Source: Salinibacterium sp. UTAS2018
GTDB taxonomy: Bacteria; Actinomycetota; Actinomycetes; Actinomycetales; Microbacteriaceae
Direction of reading: 5' to 3'
Length of the DNA stretch: 64,000 bases
Assembly (NCBI RefSeq): GCF_004118935.1
Contig: NZ_CP035375.1
Span: forward strand, 2,294,001-2,358,000
A program made the position numbers and the translations under genes. Under the pieces are notes generated by a model. That model was not told the origin of the DNA. It worked only from the letters and a program-made list of their open reading frames with translations, and did no database searches. Below are positions 56,226 to 64,000 of the stretch, piece by piece. Within the stretch, counting starts at the first letter, position 1. Each line of letters starts with the position of its first letter.

Positions 56226-57725
56226 ATGTCATCGGATTCCGCCCCCACGTTCGATTCTGCCCAGCCCGCCGCATCCGCTTCACCGGCCGCCACGGTTTCG
56301 GCTGCTTCGTCGGCGCCACACCCTGACCGCGGCGACCCGCGCCTGCCGCACTTGCGCAATGCCACCGGCTTTGTCGAGTACATGAAGTCGGGGTGGGCGA
56401 CTCCTGATCGCACGCCCGACACGGTTCCCGGCATCGCGGCGGCGACGGCAGCACATCGTGCACGCCTGAGCCCGGCGTTTCCCGGCCGCACGATTGTGGT
56501 GGCCGGCGGTGTCGCTCCGGTGCGCGTAAACGACAACTACTACGGCTTTCGCCCCGACAGCAGCTTCTTCTGGTTGAGCGGATGCTCGGCTGAAGACGCC
56601 GTACTCGTGATGAGCCCCACGGCCGGCGGCCACGAGGCCACGCTCTTCATTCCCGCACCGGCATATCCGGGCGAAGCGGACTTCTTTGCGAATGCCGCGC
56701 ACGGCGAACTCTGGGTTGGCTCCGCACCGGGCATGCCCGAGTGGACGGCCGCGCTGCAGATTGAGACGCGTCCACTCTCGGAACTCGAAACAGCGTTGAA
56801 CCGCGCGAGTGACATTCTGCTCACCGGCTCACTGCACGGAGCCCACCGGCTGCTGCGCGACATCCCCGTTTCGCAGGATCTTGGCCGGGTGCTCTCGGAG
56901 ATCCGTATGATCAAAGACGAGTGGGAGATAGCCGAACTGCGCGGTGCCGTGAACCACACGATCGAGGGCTTCAAGGCGGTGGCGCGCGAGATTCCGCAGG
57001 CTATTCAGTTCGGTGGCGAGCGCTGGTTGCAGGGCACGTTCGACCGCTACGCGCGCACCGTCGGCAATGGCACCGGGTACACGACGATCGTCGGAAGCGG
57101 CAAGAACGCCCCCGTGCTGCACTGGGTGCGCTGCGACGGCCCCGTGAATCCCGACGCCGCCGTGCTGCTCGACATGGGTGTGGAAGCTCGCTCCTTATAT
57201 ACGGCGGATGTCACGCGCACGCTGCCGGCATCCGGAACGTTCACGACAGCCCAGCGCCAAGCGCACGACCTCGTCGAGAAGGCGCACCGCGCGGGACTCG
57301 CGGCGGTCGGCCCCGGCAAGATCTTCAGCGACTTTCACCTTGCCGCGCTCGAAGTGATCGCGACCGGACTGCACGACTGGGGCATGCTTCCTGTCTCCGT
57401 CGATGAGGCGCTGAGCGCTCAGGGTCAGCACCACCGTCGCTACATCGTGTGTGGCATCGGGCACCACCTCGGCCTCGACGTTCACGACTGCGCGCAGTCG
57501 AGCTATTCCGCCTACCAGAGCGGCGAACTCCAGCCCGGAATGGTCATGGCAGTCGAGCCCGGACTCTACTTTCACGAGTGGGACCTGACCGTGCCGCCCG
57601 AGCTGCGGGGCCTTGGTGTGCGCATCGAAGACAACGTGCTCGTGACGCCGACAGGCCACGAAGTGCTCTCGGATGCCCTGCCAATTACAGCGGATGGCAT
57701 CGAAGGGTGGATGCGCGCGCTGTAA
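56226..57725 (+). CDS. pepP: Xaa-Pro aminopeptidase (M24B, aminopeptidase P type)
   Basis: A 499-residue peptidase that removes the first residue when proline is second. An Ala/Pro/Ser-rich start (1-40) precedes the creatinase-like N domain (about 70-220) and the pita-bread catalytic domain (about 235-490). The five metal ligands are visible: LLDMGVEA, YTADVTRTLP, GIGHHLGLDVHD, MAVEPGLYF and VRIEDNVLVT. GAAAGGGA stands before the chosen ATG. It is 47 bases ahead of the flotillin gene, on the same strand. Confidence 0.92.
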   Translation: MSSDSAPTFDSAQPAASASPAATVSAASSAPHPDRGDPRLPHLRNATGFVEYMKSGWATPDRTPDTVPGIAAATAAHRARLSPAFPGRTIVVAGGVAPVRVNDNYYGFRPDSSFFWLSGCSAEDAVLVMSPTAGGHEATLFIPAPAYPGEADFFANAAHGELWVGSAPGMPEWTAALQIETRPLSELETALNRASDILLTGSLHGAHRLLRDIPVSQDLGRVLSEIRMIKDEWEIAELRGAVNHTIEGFKAVAREIPQAIQFGGERWLQGTFDRYARTVGNGTGYTTIVGSGKNAPVLHWVRCDGPVNPDAAVLLDMGVEARSLYTADVTRTLPASGTFTTAQRQAHDLVEKAHRAGLAAVGPGKIFSDFHLAALEVIATGLHDWGMLPVSVDEALSAQGQHHRRYIVCGIGHHLGLDVHDCAQSSYSAYQSGELQPGMVMAVEPGLYFHEWDLTVPPELRGLGVRIEDNVLVTPTGHEVLSDALPITADGIEGWMRAL

Positions 57726-57771
57726 CCAAGGACAATGGGTGGTGATCGCTCATTTTCTGAAAGGTGCATAC

Positions 57772-59229
57772 ATGGAATTCTTCGCCACTGGCGGACTCGT
57801 CCTCCTCATCGGGATCGGGGTGGTCGTTCTTGTTGTACTTTTCTTGGTCATGCTGCTGATCGCCCGCGCCTGGTTCAAGGTCGCTCGCGCCGACGAGGCC
57901 TTGGTTGTCTCGGGTCGTTCGCAGAAGGATGGCGCGGGTAATGACTCCGCTGTCACCGTTATCGTCAACGGCAAGGCTTTGGTCAACCCGATCACGCAGC
58001 GCCACGAAACGATTTCGCTGCGTTCGCGCCAAGTCTCGATGACCGCAGAAGCGCAGTCAGCAGACAACGTGACGCTGCAGGTTGAGGCCGTGGCGATCGT
58101 GAAGATCGGTTCTGACGCGAACCTCGTGCGCCGTGCCGCCGAGCGCTTCGCTTCACAGGACAGCGCGATCGAGCAGTTCACGACCGAGCAGCTTGAGGGT
58201 GCTCTTCGTGGTGTCGTCGCGACGCTGTCGGTCGTTGAGCTCATGCGTGAGCGCAAGAAGTTCTCCGACCAGATCGCTACCGATGTCTCCACCGAGCTGT
58301 CGGAGCAGGGTCTGATTCTCGACTCGTTCCAGATCAAGGGCATCGGTGACAAGGTTGGCTACATCCAGTCGCTCGGAACCCCGCAGATCGAGTCGAAGCG
58401 TCGCGAAGCAGAGCTCGCTACGGCCGATGCGAACCGTGAAATCTCCAAGCGGAACATCACCGTTGCTGAGGCAAACCTGATCGAGCAGACCGCGCTCGAC
58501 AAGAACACCGCAGACTCCAAGGCAGAGGTCGGTAAGGCTAACGCTGAAGCCGAGCAGGCCGAAGCTCTCGCTCGCGCCCGTGCCGAGCAGGGCGTTCTGC
58601 AGCAGCGTGCTGAGAACCGTCAGGCAGAGCTCGACGCTGACGTGAAGCGTCTCGCTGACGCCAACCTGTACAAGGCTCAAAAGGATGCCGACTCCGACGC
58701 CTACCGTCTCGTCAAGGGTGCCGAAGCTCAAGCTCAGATCGCCGCCGTTGAAGCCGAAGCAGTGCGCGTTCGCGCCGCTGCTGACGCGGATGCCACCCGC
58801 CTTGCCGGTGAAGCAAAGGCTGCCAGCATCGAAGCAGAAGCTGGCGCGCTCGCCAAGCACCAAGACGCGCTCCTCGCGCAACGTGCCCTCGAAACTCTGC
58901 CGCAGGTTATGGAGCAGTGGGCCAAGGGTTACGGCCAGATCGGTTCTGTCACCGTTATCGGCGGCAGCGGAGCCAGCGGTGGAGACACCGTCGGCACCGA
59001 AAGTGCTGTCGCATTGCGCGGCACGTTCGAGTCGATCAAGGCTGCAACCGGTCTCGACCTGGCGTCGATCATCCAGGGCCGCACCGTCGGTCAAGCGGTC
59101 GGCGAAGGCGCTCGCGGTGAGTCAGGCGACAGCACTCTTGCCGCCACGCTCGCGCACGCCGCTAACACGGTGGCGGATGCCGCACCCCAGTCGGCTCCGG
59201 TCGCTACCGAGGGTGACACTGCCGAGTAG
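57772..59229 (+). CDS. Flotillin-family (SPFH domain) membrane protein
   Basis: A 485-residue protein: an N-terminal membrane helix (about 7-30), an SPFH domain (about 35-190, with QSADNVTLQVEAVAIVKIG), a long Ala/Glu/Lys-rich coiled coil (about 200-375) and a Gly/Ala-rich tail. Flotillins oligomerise and organise membrane patches. The start at 57772 follows GAAAGGTG. No NfeD-type partner is next to it. A strong terminator follows. Confidence 0.92.
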   Translation: MEFFATGGLVLLIGIGVVVLVVLFLVMLLIARAWFKVARADEALVVSGRSQKDGAGNDSAVTVIVNGKALVNPITQRHETISLRSRQVSMTAEAQSADNVTLQVEAVAIVKIGSDANLVRRAAERFASQDSAIEQFTTEQLEGALRGVVATLSVVELMRERKKFSDQIATDVSTELSEQGLILDSFQIKGIGDKVGYIQSLGTPQIESKRREAELATADANREISKRNITVAEANLIEQTALDKNTADSKAEVGKANAEAEQAEALARARAEQGVLQQRAENRQAELDADVKRLADANLYKAQKDADSDAYRLVKGAEAQAQIAAVEAEAVRVRAAADADATRLAGEAKAASIEAEAGALAKHQDALLAQRALETLPQVMEQWAKGYGQIGSVTVIGGSGASGGDTVGTESAVALRGTFESIKAATGLDLASIIQGRTVGQAVGEGARGESGDSTLAATLAHAANTVADAAPQSAPVATEGDTAE

Positions 59230-59253
59230 CACTCCGCATCTCAGCTAGAACGG

Positions 59254-59297
59254 CAATGGCCGGGCATCCTCGCGGGTGCCCGGCCATTGTTGTTTGG
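59254..59297 (+). terminator. Terminator after the flotillin gene
   Basis: CAATGGCCGGGCA (59254-59266) pairs perfectly with TGCCCGGCCATTG (59277-59289), followed by TTGTTTG. Confidence 0.88.
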
Positions 59298-59367
59298 GTT
59301 GCCTGTGGTGTGCGTGACGCTTGAGCTAGGAAGCCTTCCCGCCGACGCGATCGCCACGCAGCGACTA

Positions 59368-59511
59368 CTAGTCGTTGTCGCTGACCTCGTCGGCGCCATC
59401 CGGATACACGTCGAGCTGCGGCTTGCGGGCGAGGAAGACGATGCTCGCCACGAGGCCGCCCCAGACGAGCACGGCGGCGACGAGGAAGAACGTGATGGCG
59501 ATGCCGCTCAT
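59368..59511 (-). CDS. MetS-type small subunit of the NSS transporter
   Basis: A 47-residue peptide with one membrane helix (about 4-28, with VWGGLVASIVFLARKP) and an acidic tail. This fits the MetS family, small partners needed for NSS-type methionine/alanine uptake in Corynebacterium. Its ATG overlaps the transporter stop (ATGA), so translation is coupled. Confidence 0.85.
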   Translation of the reverse strand: MSGIAITFFLVAAVLVWGGLVASIVFLARKPQLDVYPDGADEVSDND

Positions 59512-61091
59512 TTCTTGAGCTCCTTCAGTGCTTGGGTGCTGGGCCACGGGGCGAAGTCATCCGGATCGTGCTTCCAGCGCAGAGCCGTCATCGTGATTGC
59601 GCCAATCAGGATCACTGCGATGGTGCCCCAGCCCGCAATCGCCAGGTACCAGAGCGGGTAGCCCTCGTAGCCTTCTGTGACGAGCACGATGATGCGCTGG
59701 ATGAGCATGTAGAGCAGCACCGCCGGGGCGAGAACGCCGACGAGGAGCTGCCAGATTCGCCCGACCTTAAAGGTGGAGACAGCGTTGAGATGGCCGGCCA
59801 GTTCGGGGCCCTTGCGGAACACCCAGATCACGAGAATCGTGGACGCGATCGCCGCGACGACGATGCCGATATTGTTCGCCCACTGGTCGACGGTATCGAG
59901 AGTGATCAGGCCGGTAGTGGTCGAGAACAGCAGCACGGAGACGATCGCGAGAGCGGAACCCACTCGAATCGAAGCCTGGCGGGCGCTGATCCCGAACTTG
60001 TCTTGGAAGGCGGAGGACACGACCTGAAGCACGGACAGCAGGGACGTGAATCCGGCCATGACGAGCGAGCCAAAGAACAGTGCGCCGAAGAGGGGACCGC
60101 CCGGCATTTGCGACACGATCGCGGGGAACGTGATGAACGAGAGCCCGACACCGGTGATGCCTTCGAGCTCATCAATGCCGACACCTTGTTGGAAGGCGAA
60201 GAAGCCGAGAGTCGCAAAGACTCCGATACCGGCGATGATCTCGAACGACGAGTTGGCGAAGGCGACGACCAAAGCAGGCGCCGTGACGTTGGCCTTGCGG
60301 TTGCGGTACGACGAATACGTGATCATGATGCCGAAGGCGATCGACAGCGAGAAGAAGATCTGACTGTACGCGGCGATCCACACGCTGGGGTCGCCGAGCG
60401 CCGAGAAGTCTGGAGTGAACAGCGCGTCGAGGCCGGTCATTGCACCGTCTAAGAACAGCGCCCGCACGACAAGGATCAGGAAGGCGACGACGAGCAGCGG
60501 CAAGAAGATCAGATTGGCGCGCTGCACACCCTTGGCGATGCCAGAACCGAGCACAGCCAACACCGCAACCCACACGAGCACCAGCGGGATGAGAACCGCG
60601 GGTACGAACTGCGCGCTGAAACCGGGAGCTGACGTTTGGAGGAATTCGTTTTGGAAGAAGCCAGCGGTGTCATCACCCCAGCGCAGATCGAAACTGAACG
60701 TGAAGTAGCTGGCCGCCCACGCGACGACCGCCGCGTAGTACACGGCGATGACGATGCAGATCCACACTTGGAACCAGCCAAGCGACTCGAGCCACTTGCC
60801 GGCCTTGCCGCCGAGACGACGGAACGCGGTCGGTGCTGAGCCGCGAAAGCGGTGCCCGATCGCATAGTCGAGAAACAGAATCGGGATGCCGGCCGTGACC
60901 AGTGCGATCAGGTACGGAATCAGGAATGCCCCGCCACCGTTCTCGTAGGCGACGCCGGGGAAGCGCCAAATGTTGCCGAGCCCCACGGCGGAGCCGATGG
61001 CCGACAGGATGAAACCAAGCTGGCCCGACCACTGTTCACGGGGCCGCGAGGCGACCGTTCCGTGTTCTCCCGAATGCTGTTTCGTTGCCAC
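59508..61091 (-). CDS. Sodium-dependent amino acid transporter, NSS family (MetP-like)
   Basis: A 527-residue carrier of the neurotransmitter:sodium symporter (SLC6) type with 12 helices. The first helix motif IGSAVGLGNIWRFPGVAYENGGGAF, with the sodium- and substrate-binding residues, is complete. The start is GTG, with GAGGAG six bases upstream. Together with the MetS-like peptide after it the likely substrates are methionine or small neutral amino acids such as alanine. The substrate is inferred from the corynebacterial MetPS pair. Confidence 0.9.
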   Translation of the reverse strand: MATKQHSGEHGTVASRPREQWSGQLGFILSAIGSAVGLGNIWRFPGVAYENGGGAFLIPYLIALVTAGIPILFLDYAIGHRFRGSAPTAFRRLGGKAGKWLESLGWFQVWICIVIAVYYAAVVAWAASYFTFSFDLRWGDDTAGFFQNEFLQTSAPGFSAQFVPAVLIPLVLVWVAVLAVLGSGIAKGVQRANLIFLPLLVVAFLILVVRALFLDGAMTGLDALFTPDFSALGDPSVWIAAYSQIFFSLSIAFGIMITYSSYRNRKANVTAPALVVAFANSSFEIIAGIGVFATLGFFAFQQGVGIDELEGITGVGLSFITFPAIVSQMPGGPLFGALFFGSLVMAGFTSLLSVLQVVSSAFQDKFGISARQASIRVGSALAIVSVLLFSTTTGLITLDTVDQWANNIGIVVAAIASTILVIWVFRKGPELAGHLNAVSTFKVGRIWQLLVGVLAPAVLLYMLIQRIIVLVTEGYEGYPLWYLAIAGWGTIAVILIGAITMTALRWKHDPDDFAPWPSTQALKELKK

Positions 61092-61104
61092 AGTTGCTCC
61101 TCTG

Positions 61105-61200
61105 TGTGATGGTCACCCGAATGACCGTCGCTGGGGCCGCCCCGAAATAGTGGCCCGCTACCCCCGAGGGAGTGTTCTCACGTTAACACTCGAGGGTGTC
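61105..61200 (-). promoter_or_regulatory. Region upstream of the NSS transporter with inverted repeats
   Basis: GGTCA-CCCGAA-TGACC around 61110-61125 and AGTGTT/AACACT around 61171-61190 (inside a longer CCGAGGG...CGAGGG arrangement) could be regulator sites or folded leader RNA. No known riboswitch is recognised. Confidence 0.35.
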
Positions 61201-61271
61201 GCATTGCGACTTGTGACCGCACGAGAGACGCGAACTTCGGCGCGAATAGTGGCGGGCCAGCAGCCTGAAAC

Positions 61272-62348
61272 CTAAGCGCTCACCGCCATCAATTGAACGG
61301 TCGCCGCGGTGCCGACGTCCTTTGGCGAACCGGCGGAGACGGTCATGGTGCGGGCAACGGCATCCAGCGTCACGGTGGCGAGCGTGGCCCAGCGGTCGCC
61401 GAAGACAGCGCCGGGAGCCGGCACGCAGCACAGCTGGGCGGCATCGCCGGGCTCCGAGAGCAGGTAGGGCAGTAGGTCGCGAGCGACCGCGGGAAGCGGG
61501 TTTGCGGCGACTCGTTCGACGAGTACGTCGTAGCGCGCTTGAGTGTCGGGGTCATAGAGGCCGAGCTTCTCGCCCTTGCTGAGTACGGGATCCACAAAGT
61601 GATTGGTGTGTACCAGCACACCGTCAACGGGCTGCAGAACCGCGGCGCCTTCGGGGTTCAGCTCCACAATTACGGCACCCTCGGGGCTGACAACCGTGAT
61701 CGCGCTCGAGGTGCTGACCGGAGCGGTGCTGAGGATCCGCACGGCCTCGGCGAGCGTGGAGGCTTCGGCAAGCACGCGCGCGCCGACCAAGTGAACGGGT
61801 ACGCCATCCGGTCGGTCGGCGGTGTGGCCGAGAATATTGAGCATGATGCCCACGCCAGCATCGTTAATGCCGATCTTGCTGAGGATGCCGTGCTCGGTGA
61901 GCCCCACAAAATTGCGCGGGGTGCCCGAGACTTGCTGCAGGTGCCAGAAGGCAGAGAGCTCTTCGTGCCAGTCCCACGTCTGGGCGCTCACCGGGTTGCC
62001 CGCGGCGTTCACGACCGTGGAACATTCGCCCGGCTTTGCGCCGACCGAGCGAGACAGGATCTCGGTGCGGGCGTTGAGCGCCCCGATCTTCCACAGCGGA
62101 ATCTTGCTCCCTGAGGCAACGCCGCGCATCTCATCAGCGAGATCGGCGCTCCACGCTTCGGTGACCACGACGGCTTGCTCGCCGTGCTTCTGCACCTCGG
62201 CGCGAGGGATGCCCGAGGTCTCGAACAGGTCGAGGTAGATCTCGACTCCCTGACGCAGCGCCTCGGCGGTGTCGAGCCCGCGAGAGAGCCCGCGCTGAAA
62301 CGCATCCACTGAATCGATGCGGATGATGGTGGGTGTCGTGCCGGTCAT
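61272..62348 (-). CDS. C45-family autoproteolytic acyltransferase/hydrolase
   Basis: A 358-residue Ntn-hydrolase related to acyl-CoA:6-aminopenicillanic acid acyltransferase. The processing site and nucleophile is Cys109 in PGECSTVVNAAG, followed by QTWDWHEEL and GLTEHGILSKIGINDAGVGI, as in the family. After self-cleavage the new N-terminal cysteine attacks amide bonds of peptides or acyl-amino acids. Its ATG overlaps the stop of the peptide-type ABC ATPase gene (ATGA), so it is part of that import operon and probably processes what is imported. The substrate is unknown. Confidence 0.87.
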   Translation of the reverse strand: MTGTTPTIIRIDSVDAFQRGLSRGLDTAEALRQGVEIYLDLFETSGIPRAEVQKHGEQAVVVTEAWSADLADEMRGVASGSKIPLWKIGALNARTEILSRSVGAKPGECSTVVNAAGNPVSAQTWDWHEELSAFWHLQQVSGTPRNFVGLTEHGILSKIGINDAGVGIMLNILGHTADRPDGVPVHLVGARVLAEASTLAEAVRILSTAPVSTSSAITVVSPEGAVIVELNPEGAAVLQPVDGVLVHTNHFVDPVLSKGEKLGLYDPDTQARYDVLVERVAANPLPAVARDLLPYLLSEPGDAAQLCCVPAPGAVFGDRWATLATVTLDAVARTMTVSAGSPKDVGTAATVQLMAVSA

Positions 62349-63172
62349 GAAGCGATCTCTTCTCGAAGCTTGGCGATCATTCCGCGTTGTGGTTTCCAGC
62401 CCGGGCGCGGAGCGCAGGCGAGCAATAGGCGGGTGTACGGATGCTGGGGTGCGGTGAGCACTTCGGTGGTCGTTCCGCGTTCAACGATGGTTCCCTTGCG
62501 CATCACGACCACCTGGTCAGCGATCATCTGCACGACAGAGAGGTCGTGAGTGATGAAGAGGTAGGTGAGCCCCTGCGAGACGCGCAGCTCGGCTAGGAGC
62601 TCCAAGATTTGCGCCTGCACTGTTACGTCGAGCGCCGCGACCGACTCATCGAGCACGATGACCGAGGGGTTGGCGGCCAGCGCGCGAGCGATAGCCACGC
62701 GCTGTTTCTGGCCGCCGGACAGTTCGCTCGGCAGGGCATCCATGAATCGTGTTTCAAGCCCCACGAGCGTGAATAGCTCGGCACAGCGTTCGCGTCGGGC
62801 GGGACCGCTGAGATCGGCGTGGGCACGCAGAACCTCGTCAACGGCAACCCGCACGGGCAGCCGACGGTTCAACGAACTTTGCGGGTCCTGAAACACCATT
62901 TGGATGTCGCGGGCCCGGCGCCGCAGTTCCTTGCGGTTCGCGCGCGGGGCGACGGGCTCACCGTTGACAGACACCTCGCCGGAGTCGGGAGTTTCGAGCC
63001 CCACGATGATGCGCGCGAGGGTGGTTTTGCCCGAACCGGATTCGCCCACGACGGCCAGGCACGAGCCCTTGTCGATCGTGAGCGAGACGGCATCGAGCGC
63101 CGTCATGCGCTTCTTGGGGCCGGTGGGAAACGTCTTGGTCAAGCTGGTTACGATGATTGCTGGCGTGGTCAT
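62345..63172 (-). CDS. Oligopeptide/dipeptide ABC transporter ATPase (OppF/DppF type)
   Basis: A 275-residue ATPase: Walker A GESGSGKTT (about 44-52), signature LSGGQKQRVAIARAL, Walker B VIVLDESVAALD, H-loop FITHDLS, and the C-terminal AP-HPYTRLLLACAP stretch typical of peptide importers. The start at 63172 overlaps the stop of the partner ATPase (ATGA); an upstream extension to 63391 would only repeat that gene's DNA. It pairs with the next ATPase to drive a peptide-type importer. Confidence 0.93.
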   Translation of the reverse strand: MTTPAIIVTSLTKTFPTGPKKRMTALDAVSLTIDKGSCLAVVGESGSGKTTLARIIVGLETPDSGEVSVNGEPVAPRANRKELRRRARDIQMVFQDPQSSLNRRLPVRVAVDEVLRAHADLSGPARRERCAELFTLVGLETRFMDALPSELSGGQKQRVAIARALAANPSVIVLDESVAALDVTVQAQILELLAELRVSQGLTYLFITHDLSVVQMIADQVVVMRKGTIVERGTTTEVLTAPQHPYTRLLLACAPRPGWKPQRGMIAKLREEIAS

Positions 63173-63966
63173 GGTGTCGTGTCGCCTTCCAGAGTCCAGG
63201 TGATTCCCGCGGGGCGCGATTCCATCAGGGAGCGCGTGTACGGATGCTGGGGGTTGTCGCGAAGCTGCTCCGGTAGCCCGATTTCCACGATTTCGCCATC
63301 TTTCATGACGGCGATGCGGTCGCACACGGCGGCGGCGAGGTCGAGGTCGTGGGTGACGAAGAGCATGGCCATGCCGAGCTCGTGGCGGCACTCGTCGAGA
63401 ATGGCCATCACTTCAGCTTGGGTGGTGACGTCGAGGGCGGTGGTGGGTTCGTCGGCGAGCATGAGCCGCGGCTTGCCCGCGATCGCTCCGGCGATGACGA
63501 CGCGCTGCAGCATGCCGCCCGACAACTGGTGCGGGTAGGAACGCAGTACGCGCTCCACGGCATCGATGCCGACTTGCTCGAGCAGTTCGCCGGCCCGCAG
63601 CCGAGCGGTGCGAGTGGGCTGGCCTTGAGCGTCGTGCATTCCCTCGATGAGGTAGCGCTCGACGGGCAGGACAGGATTGAGAACCGCGTGTGGATTCTGG
63701 GCGATCATCGAAACATCGTTGGCCCGCATCCGCCGCAGTTCTTCGCCACGGAGGGCGCGAACGTCGACGTCGTCGAGGGTGATGGAGCCGGTGACTTCGG
63801 AGCCGGTGGGCTCGATCTGCAGAATTGAGCGCAGGGTCATCGACTTGCCGCTGCCGGATTCGCCGACGAGTCCGACGGCTTCTCCGGTGGCGACAGCAAG
63901 GGAGACATCGCGCAGAATCTGGCGGTCAGCGCCGATCGTGAGTGAGAGGCTGGTGATATCGAGCAT
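63169..63966 (-). CDS. Oligopeptide/dipeptide ABC transporter ATPase (OppD/DppD type)
   Basis: A 265-residue ATPase with Walker A GESGSGKSMT (about 35-44), signature LSGGMLQRVVIAGAI, Walker B LMLADEPTTALD and H-loop FVTHDLD, and the closing NPQHPYTRSLMESRP. It is one base from overlapping the upstream gene's stop (TGATG), which fits a permease-ATPase-ATPase order. Confidence 0.93.
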   Translation of the reverse strand: MLDITSLSLTIGADRQILRDVSLAVATGEAVGLVGESGSGKSMTLRSILQIEPTGSEVTGSITLDDVDVRALRGEELRRMRANDVSMIAQNPHAVLNPVLPVERYLIEGMHDAQGQPTRTARLRAGELLEQVGIDAVERVLRSYPHQLSGGMLQRVVIAGAIAGKPRLMLADEPTTALDVTTQAEVMAILDECRHELGMAMLFVTHDLDLAAAVCDRIAVMKDGEIVEIGLPEQLRDNPQHPYTRSLMESRPAGITWTLEGDTTP

Positions 63967-64000
63967 CAGGCTTTCCTCCCTGCAGCGGCACGGCCGCCGA
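63966..64000 (-). CDS. 3' end of a probable peptide-type ABC permease
   Basis: Only the last 10 or 11 codons are in the window, ending GGRAAAGRKA and a TGA at 63968-63966. The basic tail and the coupled TGATG junction suggest the second permease (DppC type) of the importer. Too little is present for a firm call. Confidence 0.5.
   Translation of the reverse strand, partial: GGRAAAGRKA

Overview
The window is from a high-GC Gram-positive bacterium. The rRNA sequences, the codon habits and the gene content (sugar ABC systems without their own ATPase, ANTAR regulator, leaderless starts) point to an actinobacterium, most likely of the family Microbacteriaceae. That placement is by recognition, not by a search.

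Layout. (1) 1-15918: the end of an osmoprotectant-binding protein gene, then a galactoside locus: ROK regulator, sugar ABC importer (two permeases and a lipoprotein), GH36 alpha-galactosidase, DgoR-like GntR regulator, SDR dehydrogenase, D-galactonate dehydratase (dgoD), a long GAPDH, a 2-oxoglutarate/Fe(II) dioxygenase-like protein, and an overlapping trio of Gfo/Idh/MocA oxidoreductase, FAH-family hydrolase and SDR. Together these could take up alpha-galactosides, split them, oxidise galactose to galactonate, dehydrate it and finish by an oxidation plus hydrolysis. No KDGal kinase or aldolase is visible here.

(2) 16005-37475: an intact tRNA-Arg(ACG) followed by two tandem islands. The last 47 bp of the tRNA recur at 27117-27163 and 37429-37475. 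Both islands share homologous left ends and homologous 174-bp right ends, each with paired RCCCACA repeats that look like integrase arm sites, yet neither carries a recognisable recombinase. Island A carries the kdp potassium-uptake operon (including kdpF and another tiny membrane peptide), an ABM-domain gene, an unknown gene and a Fic AMP-transferase-type gene. Inside it lies a scar (25550-25689) that copies the host junction found at 37471-37610. Island B carries an ABC-2 exporter, a Dcu-type dicarboxylate transporter, N-formylglutamate amidohydrolase, a GAF-ANTAR regulator, and an aspartate/alanine exchanger next to aspartate 4-decarboxylase.

(3) 37476-41574: ordinary chromosome resumes with an HsmA-like membrane protein (whose 5' end is copied in the scar), a dienelactone-hydrolase-family protein, a beta-helix carbohydrate-binding lipoprotein and a DUF427 protein.

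(4) 41575-47803: a complete rRNA operon (16S-23S-5S, no spacer tRNA) with a leader promoter, a 23S processing stem and a terminator.

(5) 47938-64000: an HPF-like protein; a minus-strand sugar ABC importer with a sulfatase and a LysR regulator; an SSS symporter with a 42-residue partner; Xaa-Pro aminopeptidase; flotillin; an NSS transporter with its MetS-type small subunit; and an oligopeptide-type ABC operon (two ATPases, end of a probable permease) ending in a C45-family acyltransferase/hydrolase.
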